DNA of 64,000 nucleotides from NCBI GenBank assembly GCA_023846275.1, contig CM043865.1:28439912-28503911 (forward strand), in the 5' to 3' direction. Under the pieces are notes generated by a model, which was given only the letters and a program-made list of their open reading frames with translations, did no database searches and had not been told where the DNA came from. A program made the position numbers and the translations under genes. Numbering within the stretch: the first letter of the stretch is position 1; every line of letters begins with the position of its first letter. The stretch comes from Vanilla planifolia (Eukaryota; Streptophyta; Magnoliopsida; Asparagales; Orchidaceae). Shown one piece after another: positions 50,193 through 62,530 of this stretch.

Positions 50193-52150
50193 ACAACTCC
50201 ATGTAAAAAAAAGAATATGTACAAACTATTAAGAAATCATAATTATCTTATTGATTTATAATATAAGATCTAATACCATGATCCAATATATTATAATAAT
50301 AAATAATATGTGTTTTTTTATAATATTATATATTAGCTTAGGTATGATACTTAGGACTATGCTATAGTTGTTACTAATACTTTATGTAGGATGTCTGAGT
50401 ATGGTCATAGACCATAATATGATATAAGATAGTTCCAAATAACATGATGATATGTGTTTACATGATGTTGAGGCCACCTTGAGGTTTGTCACTATTTGTA
50501 GGCTATATAGGTGTGTAACTTATGTCAAAGATTTCATCATTAGCTTACTAATGAGTTTGCAGGGTTGTTGGGCATGGTATTTCAAGAGCTATACCATGTG
50601 GATGGTATGATGCTAGTTGCTTGATGTATGTCTATGCGCAAAGTCTTGCACATTGAAAATCTTATTATAGGTATTGATATAAATATAATGTCATTTAAGC
50701 ATAGACAATAATTAAAAAAATGTGTTGTAATTGGGAAAAGAAACTAGTTGTGAATAAAGGAGTTGAGTAATGATTGAAAAAGATATAAAAAGAAAATCAA
50801 TGAGATTATTTTCTTATTACAATTTTTGCATGATATATCTTATTTCTCTTTGTTTGTCATTCATTTCTTAAGGTATTATTTTATTATTACCCACATTTAT
50901 TATTAAATTATATTATTATTTATGATTTATTCATTAAACTTCTTTAAGAATCACTCTCAATACTTATATTATAGATTAGTTAAGTTCACAAAACCAAATG
51001 AAGATCAGAGTAAGATTGACAATGTAAATATGCATTAAGTTATGTTTAGCATTTGAGCTTGTGTGTTAAGATCTATCATGTGAGTCATAAGATGGATGAT
51101 TTTATCATGTGGATATTGATATTATTATTCATCTATTGTAATTATGAGTGTGAGATGTTATATATTTTATGGACTAGATTGACCATGGATTCTATGAATT
51201 TGTTGTTATGATATGTAGTTTCAATATTATATTTAGTTTAAATGCTTATATGGTAAGATTTATTTATATAAGCTATACAAAATATGAAATTATATGTAAA
51301 TTATGAATGTTGTATATAAAAAATGGATAGTTTACAAGTGAGATTATGTCCATTTGATTTTTATATATTTTTTTAAATTTTATCATAAATAGTTTGAAAT
51401 TAAGGTTGTAATTGATTGATCATTATTCCTTACCTAGGTGTGTGTGTGTGGGAGGGGGGGGGGGGTTAAGTGAACACAGATAAGACCTAGATAAGGAAGA
51501 ATATAGTTTTTGAAGAGTTCATTTATTAAATGAACACAAATCAGACATATTCTAGTATTTTCTCAAAATTTTCATAAATTGATTTTAATGACAAGCCTAT
51601 TATATATATTACTATTAATCTTGAACTATTTTATGAGACTTATCTTATTATAGATATAATCCACATATACCTTTTGTGAGAGTGACACTTGTTGAGCCAA
51701 AGAATGAACCTATACCATTTATCAATGATTTATTTTATAAATAACCAACAACATCATCACATGATGGTATTACTTATATATTAGTATAACTAACTGTTAA
51801 AAGATTGTTTCACTAATTCTTTCATTACTATATATGGTGAGCTTATACTTAGATTATAATGTTCCTTATAATTTAAGTAAACATGTCTTACCACCTCCTT
51901 CCAATGAACCCATAAAATGACTTCTTTGGCACTACATACTTTCCAAAGAGTCATCTCTTAGTCCCCAACACTAAAGTTTTTTTTTCTTATCCTTCATTAA
52001 CGATGCCCTTAACAACTTTAAAGAGATTTCAAATGATGGACTTATGTGAAAAATTATTTCACCTCCATCTTTAACTTTTGATATATAAAATTCAAACTAC
52101 TTACCACTCATGATTATTATTTAAGACTTATAGATAGCAAAGAAATTTTT
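50193..52150. other. AT-rich intergenic DNA, no supported gene
   Basis: Nothing coding. A short (GT)n followed by a G12 run lies at 51439..51465. 'catgtgagtcataagatgg' near 51078 resembles units of the ~49-bp repeat family, so a further LTR relic may sit at about 50340..51400. Confidence 0.45.
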
Positions 52151-52405
52151 GTTTCATTATCAAATAATGATCCATCTATTTACGCTAAGTCTTATCTAAA
52201 AGTTTGTAACATCCAAATTTAATTGTTTCTTTCATTATTATATGTTATTCAACAAAGATTTATGATAGTTTTTTAATTTCATTATCAAATAATGATCCAT
52301 CTATTCAAACTAACACTGATATAAAAGTTTGCAACATCGAGATTTAATAGTTGCTTTCATTATTAAATGTTATTCAACAAAGATTTACAATAGTTTTTTT
52401 ATTTT
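52151..52405 (+). repeat. 125-bp tandem duplication
   Basis: 'cattatcaaataatgatccatctatt' starts at 52155 and again at 52280. Both copies continue through 'aaaagttt(g)(t/c)aacatc', 'tttcattatta' and 'gttattcaacaaagattta'. Confidence 0.85.
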
Positions 52406-55400
52406 TCAATTTGGTGGATGTTGAAGAGGAAGATCATATATGTATAATTACTTGATTAATCATAAGATTTATCACTCATCAATTATGTCACACTTTATTT
52501 GACATCTCATTTTAATATTACACTTAATAATTTTAAAATAAAAATAATCAAAATTTAAATATAATTAGATAATACTAACAACTTAATTAAGAAAAAAAAA
52601 TAATAAAACTCACTCTAATTTATATTCAAATCATCTAATTTTTTAAATCCTATATAAATCAAATAAATAGAGTTTCTCTTAAAACTATAAATATTTTCTT
52701 TATATAAGACAACAATTAATAATAATAATCACATAAGGTATGTAATATTTATAATAATGATAAATTCATAAATATAATCTTAATATAATCAAATCCTTAG
52801 TATACCCATTTAATGAAATATTTTATCTCTAAAAAATATCATAATTATCAATATTTTTTGATATAACAAAATCTATAATTTTATCATTAGTTCATAGAGT
52901 ATTAATTCGAACTTATAGATCTAGCTATGATTATTAAAGATAAAAATATAAATACATACATCAATACATCACCTCAAATACAATTATCCACATATCATTT
53001 AAAATACATAAATAAAAAAATATCATGATCTCTTAAAAGTTATACTACCAAACTTAAGTATAGCTAAAGTTTATCATCTTTTGATATTTTAGAATTTTTA
53101 CTTGTAATATAAGTATATAATAAGTTTAAAAACCCAATAAATAAATTTATATTTAAACAGATGAGATAAAATATGATAATAAGATAAACTATAAAAAGAT
53201 TATTAAGTAATATTGAACAAGAGCTTATGATTAGTTTCTAGAAATATATATATAATAAATTAATAGAAACATGATATCATGATGCACAAATATAACTTTT
53301 AATTATGTACATATATGCACATTTCTCTATTTATCATAATTTGTTTTATTTATCTAAAATTCAATCTTTATATATTTCTAGACTACTTTGATTCTAATGT
53401 TTTTTTTTATTTTTTTCATCCTAATATTGTTTTTTATAAATTTCATAATACGTATACTTATTATCAGAGCTCAAACATTTCTCAAGTGATCATTATTCTA
53501 ATATCATAGGATCCCATCTCATCTGTATCATGCTTACATCAAGCACATAACATATATATGACATATCATATTATCTAACATCATATCATATCATGTAGAT
53601 CCAACTTATAAGAATATCACATCATGTCTATAACAGATCTTATCTCTAAACAGTTATATCACAAAGCAAGTAGTTCATCACATATTAAATCTACATCATA
53701 ATAGGTCTTATCTTAATTGTTAGTTCACACAGTAACTCATCACTAATCATATGAGTCTTAATATCAGTTATACCATATTATAACACATCATTTTATCTTT
53801 ACTCATAGTAGTACTAAAGTATATAGCTAGAGTTAATGTTATTATACAATATCATCATTCTTATATTTATTCATTCTAACCCTAATATATTTATGATATA
53901 CCAATACTATCATTGGTAAAATTATCATAATAAAACTCATATAGTTTGAATTATATTAGGTAATCATGTGATCTTATATCACAAGTATTTTTTTATTCTT
54001 TTTAGTTCTTATTTCTCATCTACTTTCTCTATTCTCTTTTTATTTTTTTATATTCCACATCACTGATATCATTAAATTAATCGATGATTTTACTTCTTTA
54101 TTTTTATTTCTCTTCATACATCATGCTATAATGAAGTAGAATATGTTAAAAAAAGATAATATGCCATAATATTAAATGCTAAACAATCATAACATAATAT
54201 CATACTTATATTATAATTATTTAAAATTTACCTTATCTTTGAAAAATTACAACATTAACTTTTCCTTTTCTTCTGTTTCCTATTTAAGCTTTATTTTTAC
54301 TTTAATCAAGTGATTTCATTAATGATTTTGCACTATTTTATAAAAAAACCTTCAAGCTTCCTCTTTATGTGTGTCAATGGTAAGAAACATAATAACTCAA
54401 TGATTCTCTCTTTCTTATATTAGAAATTGCAAGCACAATACTCAACCACAAATCTTAGAGCTTGAATTTATGAAAATAACCCTTTCTCATCTTAATTTTG
54501 ACGTAAAATACTAAAAATCAAATATTTTCAAATTCTCTTTCTATCGAACTGAAAAGGAAGAGAACAACAATGGTAGATCATGAATCCCTAATCTTGGCCA
54601 TAAAAACCTTGTAAGGCTACACAACTGTGACACTGCTAGATAAAAATCCTATCGTTATAGCTTCTTATTAGCGTGATGGTGAAGGGCAAGGTGATGAAGA
54701 GACGAAGTGAAAGAGTTTAGGTTCCCTTCCAATTTTGTTGACCACATCTATCAAAGCTCCTTAAATCAGTATGTTGGCTTTCTAACATTTCTTTTGAGAA
54801 TGCATTGAATTGACCTTTTGAGTGGGACCATCACCCAATAACATGTTGACACCAAAATCATCTATTACTTTCGTAAAAAAAACTAAATGGAGATTCTTTA
54901 ACTAGAATTCAGTTTAGATATATGATACCTATATGTAAGTTTTTGAAATTTCATCATCTATGATATAATCTTCAAAGATGTGACCTTTTATAAGTTCGAA
55001 ACTTGAGGCAATGCATCATTAATGAGATGCAACTTACCTCCCTTATATTTTATTAAGTTATTACCTCTCTAGTTACCTTTGATATTATTAATGGATATTA
55101 TCATGTTAAATCATATATCATATACCAAGGTTTCTTATTAAATAGTACATGTTCTCTTAATAAACAAAGTTTTCTATCTCCATCTTACAAAACTTTAAAA
55201 TGTTTTCTTTCAAACCCAACTTGGTTTCTTTATCCTCTGTCACTTAAATCTCTACTTTGATATTAATTGTGAGAAGTCAAGCAAAAGCCTTCCAAAAATA
55301 CAGATAAACTTTTTGAGACAATCTTAAAGAGAACTCTTTTGCACTTCATGTAATACTTGAGATAAAAGAAGACAAAAAGTGATCATCAGGTGTGACCTAA

Positions 55401-55460
55401 GAGAAAAATCACTCAATAAAGAGTGTCTCTTAATAAGCTTCTAATAGAGAAGTATATAAA
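52406..55460. other. AT-rich intergenic DNA, no supported gene
   Basis: Almost pure low-complexity A/T sequence. At 53520..53760 'atcata(t)' and 'acatcat' phrases recur irregularly. No coding signal. Confidence 0.5.
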
Positions 55461-55932
55461 TGAATTGTCTTACATTGACTACTGAGAGATTGATCTTAAT
55501 ATTTATCTTAAAATATTATGGTATCTTTTAAAAATAAAACTCACTTAGATTAGTATAGGATAATCCAAAAAAATAATATCTTAACATAATAAAACTAAGA
55601 TATTATATTTAGTATCAAAATAGTATCCTCTAATAGTCCAATGTGGTTCAAAGATAAGCTAATTAGAAGCTAATATACCTATAAGAATCGAGATTAAAGA
55701 GTCTTTGGAGATGAATCATTAGATAAGAAGCAGCTCTTAATTGTTTTCTAGCTAGACAAGAATATGAATAAATTGTCTCACATTAATTATTGAGATATTG
55801 ATCCTTATATTTATATGAGATATCATAATCTTAAGATATTATGATACCTTTTTAGAGTAAAATCTACTATGATTAGGGTAAAACTTTCAAATGAGATAAT
55901 ATCTTAACATAATAAGATCAAAATATCACACT
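55461..55932 (+). repeat. Two direct copies (~150-165 bp) 308 bp apart, LTR-like
   Basis: 55461..55611 and 55769..55932 share 'aattgtct(t/c)acatt', 'ttgagatattgatc', 'tatta-tga-acctttt' and 'ataatatcttaacataataa'. The 'attgtctcacatt' start resembles the conserved 'attgtcccacatt' seen in many plant LTRs. I infer two decayed copies of one LTR fragment. Confidence 0.65.
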
Positions 55933-57945
55933 TTATTAACTCCAAATATATCAGTACTCACCTAATTATAACAAATAAAATTATAAAAAATAAGAAATGT
56001 AAAAGGTAAAAAGAATGAGAGACATGACATTTACATTGAAACCTTAAATAATAGATATTAGAAAAAATTACAAAGTTTTTCTTAATGATTTTTACTGACA
56101 ACTATGATAGAAACAACTATAGGATACAATAACTTTGAGAATACTCTCTTAGTGGTGCACTTAATGCACAGTTTTTTTTTCAATTATTTTTGTTTATCTA
56201 ATAGTCTTCTTCTTTATATGACAATCCCTATGTTTACATGCCCTCTCCTTTGTGCTAGTTATGTTAATTATAACATAAATCCTTAACTAACTTTGTATCC
56301 ATGGGCACAATTATCATGTTTTTATAATCATAATTTTATTTACATGCACACATTTATATTACAAGTACATTAAATGCTATCATAACATTTATCTACACAA
56401 AACAACCAATGGTCAAGACGTGCCTAACACACTAGTAAGAGAAAGTGTATTCAACTTAAGCCTTTATTCTCACATGTTGTAATTGAGTTTTTGATCACAA
56501 AACAAAACCAACATTATTTAAGTCATCATAAATTTTGATGTTGATTTAAAAGTATAGCTCGACAAAAATACAATAACACAACTTCAGTTTGTAATCATCT
56601 TTCATTGACTTATTTTTTATGTATATTACAAAAATTAGTTAAAAATTCTCACTTATTTGTGTGATTTTTCTTACCTAATAGGACATAATATGCTTTGACA
56701 CAACTTCGAAGCTAAACACTAAATATTTTTCAAACATTTCCATTGCTTATTCATCTTTGGATTTACAAAGTGGAGACTCTATCTAGATGTATCAAAACAC
56801 CTTTTGAATACTCATTTAAAAAATAAATAAATAAATAAATAAACAATGGTGAAGAGGTAAACAGTTCAACCAAAACAAACAACATAAGACTGCTTGGGCT
56901 CCTTAATTCCAAGGTATCGTTATGGTATGCGGCCACTAGGCCACAATTATATAATTAATCTGCCAAATTGCATTATGGTCCCGAGGGCTTTTTGACAACT
57001 TTAGAGGGTCAAAAAGATAAAAAAGGTAAATCAGTATTCTCGAAATGCAAATGTTTGGGTCAAAGACGCTTCAGCTCAGTAGATAAGAAAGAGAGTAACC
57101 GTACTTAGGAGTTTAGAACTGCTTTTTTACTTAAAATATTTAGTCATTAACAAATTAGTTATTCTTATCCTCCCTTGTCGATTAATCGTAATTTTTAAAC
57201 CAGCTGGAAAATATTCGATCCATTTTGATTAAAACTTTGGTATTTTTTAGATTATTCGTAATAATAATTTATTATTTATTTATGAAAGTATTATAAATTT
57301 GAATGTGAATAAACATATATTTATTTATTTGTTATGAAAATTTTGTTTGATAAAATAATAATAATCAGATTGTTTTAACTTAAATTAAACTCAAAAAGAT
57401 AATAAAATAAGCTCAAACATTTACAATCCGATATTGAGCTAAAGTAGATTCAACTAGTGATCAAATTGAAATGTTACTTAACAAAAAAATTTGAAATACT
57501 TTCTCAACAAAAATAACGGAAGCACTGTAACCTAATTATAGATTAAAATGATATTTTATTATTTTGTTACAATTTTTCAAACAAACTTATCTCTACCTGA
57601 AATTTGAGCTAACATATAAATAAAATACTTCTTTCTTAATTTTTCTATTTTGGAAAAACAATTTAAATTATTCATTATTTCTTCTAAAGATAACAAGACA
57701 GGTACAATATTGTTACACACTAATGAGTAAAGCATAGGATTTTCCAACGAGAAGAAATACCAAAAAAAAAAAAAAAAAAATTATAATCATATAGAAGAAA
57801 AAGTAACAAGAATAAGCCCCTTGATATTACTTTACATTTGCTATACCAGTAAGCACAAAGAACTTGCTGAAACAAAGTAATGGAAGAACTCAAATGGAAA
57901 AGGGCAGAGTATCCAAGCATTACTATAGCAAGACGTTGATATGAT
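55933..57945. other. AT-rich intergenic DNA and 3' flank of the orphan exon
   Basis: No gene is recognised. Simple repeats: AAAT-type at 56818..56845 and an A19 run at 57762..57780. The stretch just below 57946 would hold the 3' untranslated region of the minus-strand exon. Confidence 0.5.
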
Positions 57946-58092
57946 TTAATCCATGTTTTCTTCATCGTCGCTATCTTCTAGCAGCACACCGCCACCTTCT
58001 GCCGGAGGAACATCACTCAAATCGAAACCGTCGACCGCAAAATCTGGTATAAGGGACCGGAGGATGCCGTCAGAGGTAAGGCTCAAACCACT
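57946..58092 (-). CDS. Orphan 3' terminal exon of an unidentified gene
   Basis: On the minus strand a pyrimidine-rich tract ending 'ttttgttgcag' leads into 147 nt in one frame (48 codons and TAA): it begins SGLSLTSDGILRSLIPDF, contains FDLSDVPPAEGG and ends LLEDSDDEENMD. The splice acceptor, the biased codon use and the acidic end are typical of a real last exon. I do not recognise the protein and found no convincing upstream exon in the ~3.4 kb to the right. It is either the end of a gene with distant exons, a captured fragment, or a broken copy. Confidence 0.5.
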   Translation of the reverse strand, partial: SGLSLTSDGILRSLIPDFAVDGFDLSDVPPAEGGGVLLEDSDDEENMD

Positions 58093-61000
58093 CTGCAACA
58101 AAAAGCAGAAGCAAACATCAAACCAATATGGTTATCCAACCTAGTATTAGAGCATGTAGTATCCTTCTTCACAAGAAATCTGTCATGATCTCCACGCATG
58201 GGACAAAGAAAGGGTTAGGTTGCAAGTACTATGATTCCATGGTAATTAGTTTGTGTTATATGCTTCGAAGATACATGTTTCATGCAAAGTTATACATTGA
58301 GAGACAAACATGTAAATGACTCAAATTAAATTGCATCGTCAATAGAAGGCCAATCCACATAAAACCATAAAGATGATGATAAGAATATTACACACACATT
58401 GACCTAGTGAATTAGGGCTTGAAAACAGATGAATGTTCTCATTTAGCCCACGTTAATTCTTGTTTTTTACTGGAGAAAGATAACAGTTCCACATTTTTCT
58501 AGTTTTAGTATGTACTACTCTCTCTTTTTATAAATTAAAAGTCTTGCTTTTGAATAATACTCACAAAAATTCCTTTTCCATGTGATCAATAAGCAAGATT
58601 AGCATCGTCCACACTGCTCAACCACTCCTCCACCCTCGCTGATTGACCACTTCACCATTCCCTAGTTTTGCTTAGATGCAGCTTCATCTAAAAGCCCAAC
58701 TCGTCCCCTCCCCTAGTGTCCTCAACAGCCAAACTGTGAAAAGGTTGGGCATTTCATGCACTATTTTGCCCTTTGGAGAATGTGATTTCGAGGGTGATTG
58801 GTTTTTTCTCATATACCAACTCCAATTCAAACCAATTCAATGATACTAAAATAAGAACTATAGATCAATGTTGGGCACAGCTTCGAAAAAGGAGGATCAG
58901 AATGTAACCTCATGTAGCAAAAGCACGAGCAGAACGTCGTTCAAGTCACCAGGAAGACACAAATTAAATGGAATCGCAAAAGGGCAAAAGAAGACCGAAA
59001 TAAAAGAAGATATGCTGGAGAAGGCTACTTGAAGAGTCAAGGCTAAGGACTACAACGTGGGCAAGGGTATATTATTAAACAAGGGTGGGTATCAAAGGTT
59101 TAACCAATGAGGCCTATTTTTCTCAGATTGCCACAATAAAGTGAATGGTGGAACGAGTTCTCAGACCATTTGTAATGGTGACAACAAGTCTTAAAAACCA
59201 ACAAATTGTTTAACCTGACTTGGGGGACAATAATTGGGATAGAATGGGGCCTATCGGGCAGATCAATCAAAGGTTATCTGGTGCAGATGATCCTGTGATG
59301 GTGCAAACAGTTAAAGTCTAACCAGTGATTAGCAGGGGTAGCAAGAGTATCGAAATCACTGCAAGGACCTTTGTTCTGAACAGTTGGAATAACAGTCCCT
59401 GCATACACTACGCCACCCAAGAGGTGGGCTCCTTGATCAACAATTTGCATAAGATGGTTCAGGATCACTCGTTTGTTGTGTTTTCATGGTGACCAGAGTT
59501 CATTCCTTCTCTTGTCAAAAAGCAAATAGATTTATAGACCATAAGCAATTTATGATTGCAAAGGTGCCTAATATGGATAATCCCACATGGTGCCTACGAG
59601 GCTTAACATGCTAGAAGAATAATTTGGTGAACAATCTCTGTTATATTGTGTTTGGGAGTGCTAATCCAACTATTGTAGGCAATTACTTTTAACTATAACC
59701 TTAATATCAGAAAAGTGGTCACAAATCTTTCAAGTTTGGGTCAACGAATCAACAATTTTCTAACTTCATTTGTTAGAACATGCTACAAGATCTATTCTTT
59801 GTGAGCCCTAGTTATTAATGGTACAACAACAAAGAGGAAAAAAACCAAGATATGGGTATTCCTCAATAACATCTTCATGAACTCATTCACCTTAAGTTAT
59901 TTCTTGGATCTGAGCTCAATGATCTTACTAGTATTGGATCAAATCATTTTCTCCTTCTCCTTCAACTAGATACATTGATTTTTAAGCCCAAGAAAGTTTA
60001 AAATTCAGAATGTTTGGCTTTCATTTGAGGTAGCTTGTGAGGTCCTTTTGAGAGCTAACTAGATGAGGCTCGCCTAGGGTACTCAACAGGAGTGTTTGCT
60101 TGCTTCATTCCTTTAAGTGGAGCAAGTCACATGTGGGGGACTTCTTACCAAGGTCCTACAAGTTGAGGCATCCATCGCTAACTTACAAATGAACCACATG
60201 GAAGGCTCGAGCATCCATGATGACAAGCATGTGTCTTTTAAGGTCTAGCACTTTTCAGTGTTAAGACACGATGATGTCAGTGTGCTGAGGTCAAATGCCT
60301 CTCTTAGGTTAGATTGTGACACTATTTTGTTTCATCTTGTAATAACATGCATGAAAATGATGCTTGATTAACATGTGGAAAGAATTGAGGGGGCTCAAGA
60401 ATATGAGCTTCGTTATATCATTTCCTCACAAAAAAATGCCCCCCGATAGTTTTACCACATTCTTGACAATTCCTCCTCTGGTTGTCTTCAACACCCTTCT
60501 CAAGTCACCCACCTTATGAAACATGTCCAAAAGGAAGAGATTGATTTTATTATGCTCTATTTTCAAAAGCAACCACGCTTAAGGATGGAAGACATCATTG
60601 ACCCATTCTTCGAGGGTAATTAAAACATTACTGGCAATGATCTCACCAACATTGTTATGCATTTCTTTGCTTCATGTCTCATGCCTTATTTCAAAGGTGT
60701 ACAGTGCCAATAAACTAGAATAGTTTCACCCCCATCAACTTATGCAATATAGTCTATGGTGGCCAAAGTTACAATTAATTGGATGAATGATTTTCATCAG
60801 CATTTGGTTGCTAAGGAACAAGGAGTTTTTGTTCCAAATAAAGCATTCACTAAAAACTATATTATGGCTCAATAGGTGATGCATAGGTTGGCAATTTGTA
60901 AGTCCTCTAAGCGACATGACAATTAAAGTTAATAAAGGTATGTGACAATAGATGCTAAGACTTCTTGCTAGTCATGCTTTGTCACGTTGGCTTTCTTAGG

Positions 61001-61400
61001 CCTCCTGTTCATGTATTTTGGTTTGCGTGTTTTGCCCTCGATTTACTTTACTGATCAAAAGTAGCAAGATTGATCACATTCAGGCTTCCTATGATTCCAG
61101 GTAAGGATTGACTTTATTGTCTTACCTCTTCATTCTTAGTTTGAAATTTCTTACTTTTGGTTTAACAAAAAATTAAGGGTACTTAAGATAACTCCCTTTA
61201 TCTCCAATCTTTTATTCGTTGATGATTTTATGTCTTTTTCTCTTCATTTCAACTCACTAAAGCAAGCTAAGTGGGTTAAAATGTCGATCAAAGCAAGTCA
61301 TATATCTTATTTGGTAAAAAAATTTCTAAGAAAAGATGGAAAATGACTTGGGTATTGAAAAAGCACAAAATGTCCCCAAAAAAAGAAAAAAATAATAATA
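58093..61400. other. Mixed intergenic DNA, possible coding relics
   Basis: Less AT-rich than most of the window, which suggests a decayed element or gene. On the plus strand 60530..60625 reads EEIDFIMLYFQKQPRLRMED followed by IIDPFFEGN and a stop, an organised-looking peptide I cannot assign. Frames at 59274..59468 and 60735..60917 (minus) have no recognised motif. No ends, introns or promoters can be set. Confidence 0.4.
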
Positions 61401-61506
61401 TATAGTACAGTCGACCTAACGCACTTCGTCGGGAAAATCCACCATGTTGGATTAAAGAACGAAAGAGAAAATTCGATGTGGTTTGGCACCATGCACCAAG
61501 CATCAC

Positions 61507-61513
61507 TATAAAT
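61507..61513 (+). promoter_or_regulatory. Candidate TATA box
   Basis: TATAAAT in a GC-richer, promoter-like stretch, followed by a GA-rich leader-like segment (61550..61590) and a short open frame starting at 61667. Confidence 0.4.
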
Positions 61514-61666
61514 CTCCATTCCCGCCAACTACAAATATGGTCAAAGCGGAAGCAGAGAGAAAGAGAGAGGAGCAAAAGAGGAAAGTAGCATTGGGAAGCC
61601 CTTCAAGTGCGATCAAAACCTTCGCAGTCATCGCCAAAGATCAAACGCAAGGCAATAGGCTTCCAA

Positions 61667-61831
61667 ATGAGCTTCGTCTCCCTCCAACCACAATCCCTCA
61701 TTAGAAGACTTGTCGATTTCCTCTCCTCCATCGCCGAAAGAGATCCTAGTCTTCGTCGCTTCCTCAGCCGTCATCGTAGACTCCCATCTTCCAGAGCATC
61801 AGCAACGCAGTATAGGAAATTAAGGATTTAA
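61667..61831 (+). CDS. Hypothetical 54-codon ORF, Arg-rich
   Basis: The ATG lies 154 nt past the TATA-like box. The frame begins MSFVSLQPQSLIRRLVDFLS, is rich in Arg and Ser (LRRFLSRHRR), and ends in TAA-free DNA at a TGA/TAA-type stop after YRKLRI. The frame is also open upstream to 61607, but only from a non-ATG codon. An overlapping frame from ATG 61537 (MVKAEAERKREEQ...) starts too close to the TATA box to be preferred. No family is recognised. It may be the first exon of a gene broken by the repeat DNA that follows at 61860. Confidence 0.3.
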   Translation: MSFVSLQPQSLIRRLVDFLSSIAERDPSLRRFLSRHRRLPSSRASATQYRKLRI

Positions 61832-61859
61832 ATTGTACTTGGCTGCAGTTTTTAAAAAG

Positions 61860-62200
61860 CTACCCTCATCGACCTGCAAACTTGTGCTGACCTACGCCGA
61901 CTCGCCGACCAGCGTCAACATGCACACCTATGCTAACACGCGTCAGCACGATGACCCGCATCGACCCGAACCGACCGTCGATTCGCAAAAAACCATGTCA
62001 ATCTACTTTTACCTGCGTCGACCCGCGCCACCTGTGCTGACACACACCGATACACTCCAGCTTGAACCGGCCCGCACATACTTGAGTCAACTCACACCTG
62101 CCCAGCCAACCCGTGCCTGCCCATGCCGAGTCGAGCTCGCTCAGCCAATTTGCCGCCTCCCCCCGAGCGATTCGTCGCTGCCTTACCAATTCTACACTGA
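61860..62200 (+). repeat. GC-rich GACCCGC-type sequence related to LTR A and LTR B blocks
   Basis: Degenerate phrases such as 'gacccgc(a/g)tcgacccg', 'ctgacctacgccgactcgcc' and 'gaaccggcccgcac' resemble the GC-rich blocks of LTR A (29370..29600) and, inverted, LTR B (31440..31600). No LTR ends or promoter are seen here. Confidence 0.5.
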
Positions 62201-62209
62201 TGTCAACAG

Positions 62210-62530
62210 ATACGCCTCTGGCTCGACCAATTTGCTATAGATACAACCAATTCGCTACCAATACGACCAATTCGCCACCAATCCAGGCCGATTCACCGTC
62301 AATCTAGGCCAATTCACCACCGATCAAGGTTGACTAGCCACCAATCCAGGTCGACTCACTGCCGATTCAAGTAAACAAGGCGCCAATCTGGCTGAGTCAC
62401 CGCTAATACCAGCCTAGTTACCGCCAATCTCGGCTTAGTCAACTCCAATCCCGGTTGAGTTTCCTCCAATCCCAACTAAGTCACCTCCGATCCCGACCAA
62501 GTTGCTGCCAAATCCAAACCGAGTCGTTGC
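62210..62530 (+). repeat. 21-bp minisatellite, about 15 degenerate copies
   Basis: Successive units such as 'ccaccaatccaggccgattca', 'ccgccaatctcggcttagtca', 'actccaatcccggttgagttt' and 'cctccgatcccgaccaagttg' are spaced 20-22 bp apart. A 21-bp unit is seven codons, so a coding origin is possible, but the array is interrupted by stops in each frame I checked. Confidence 0.8.
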
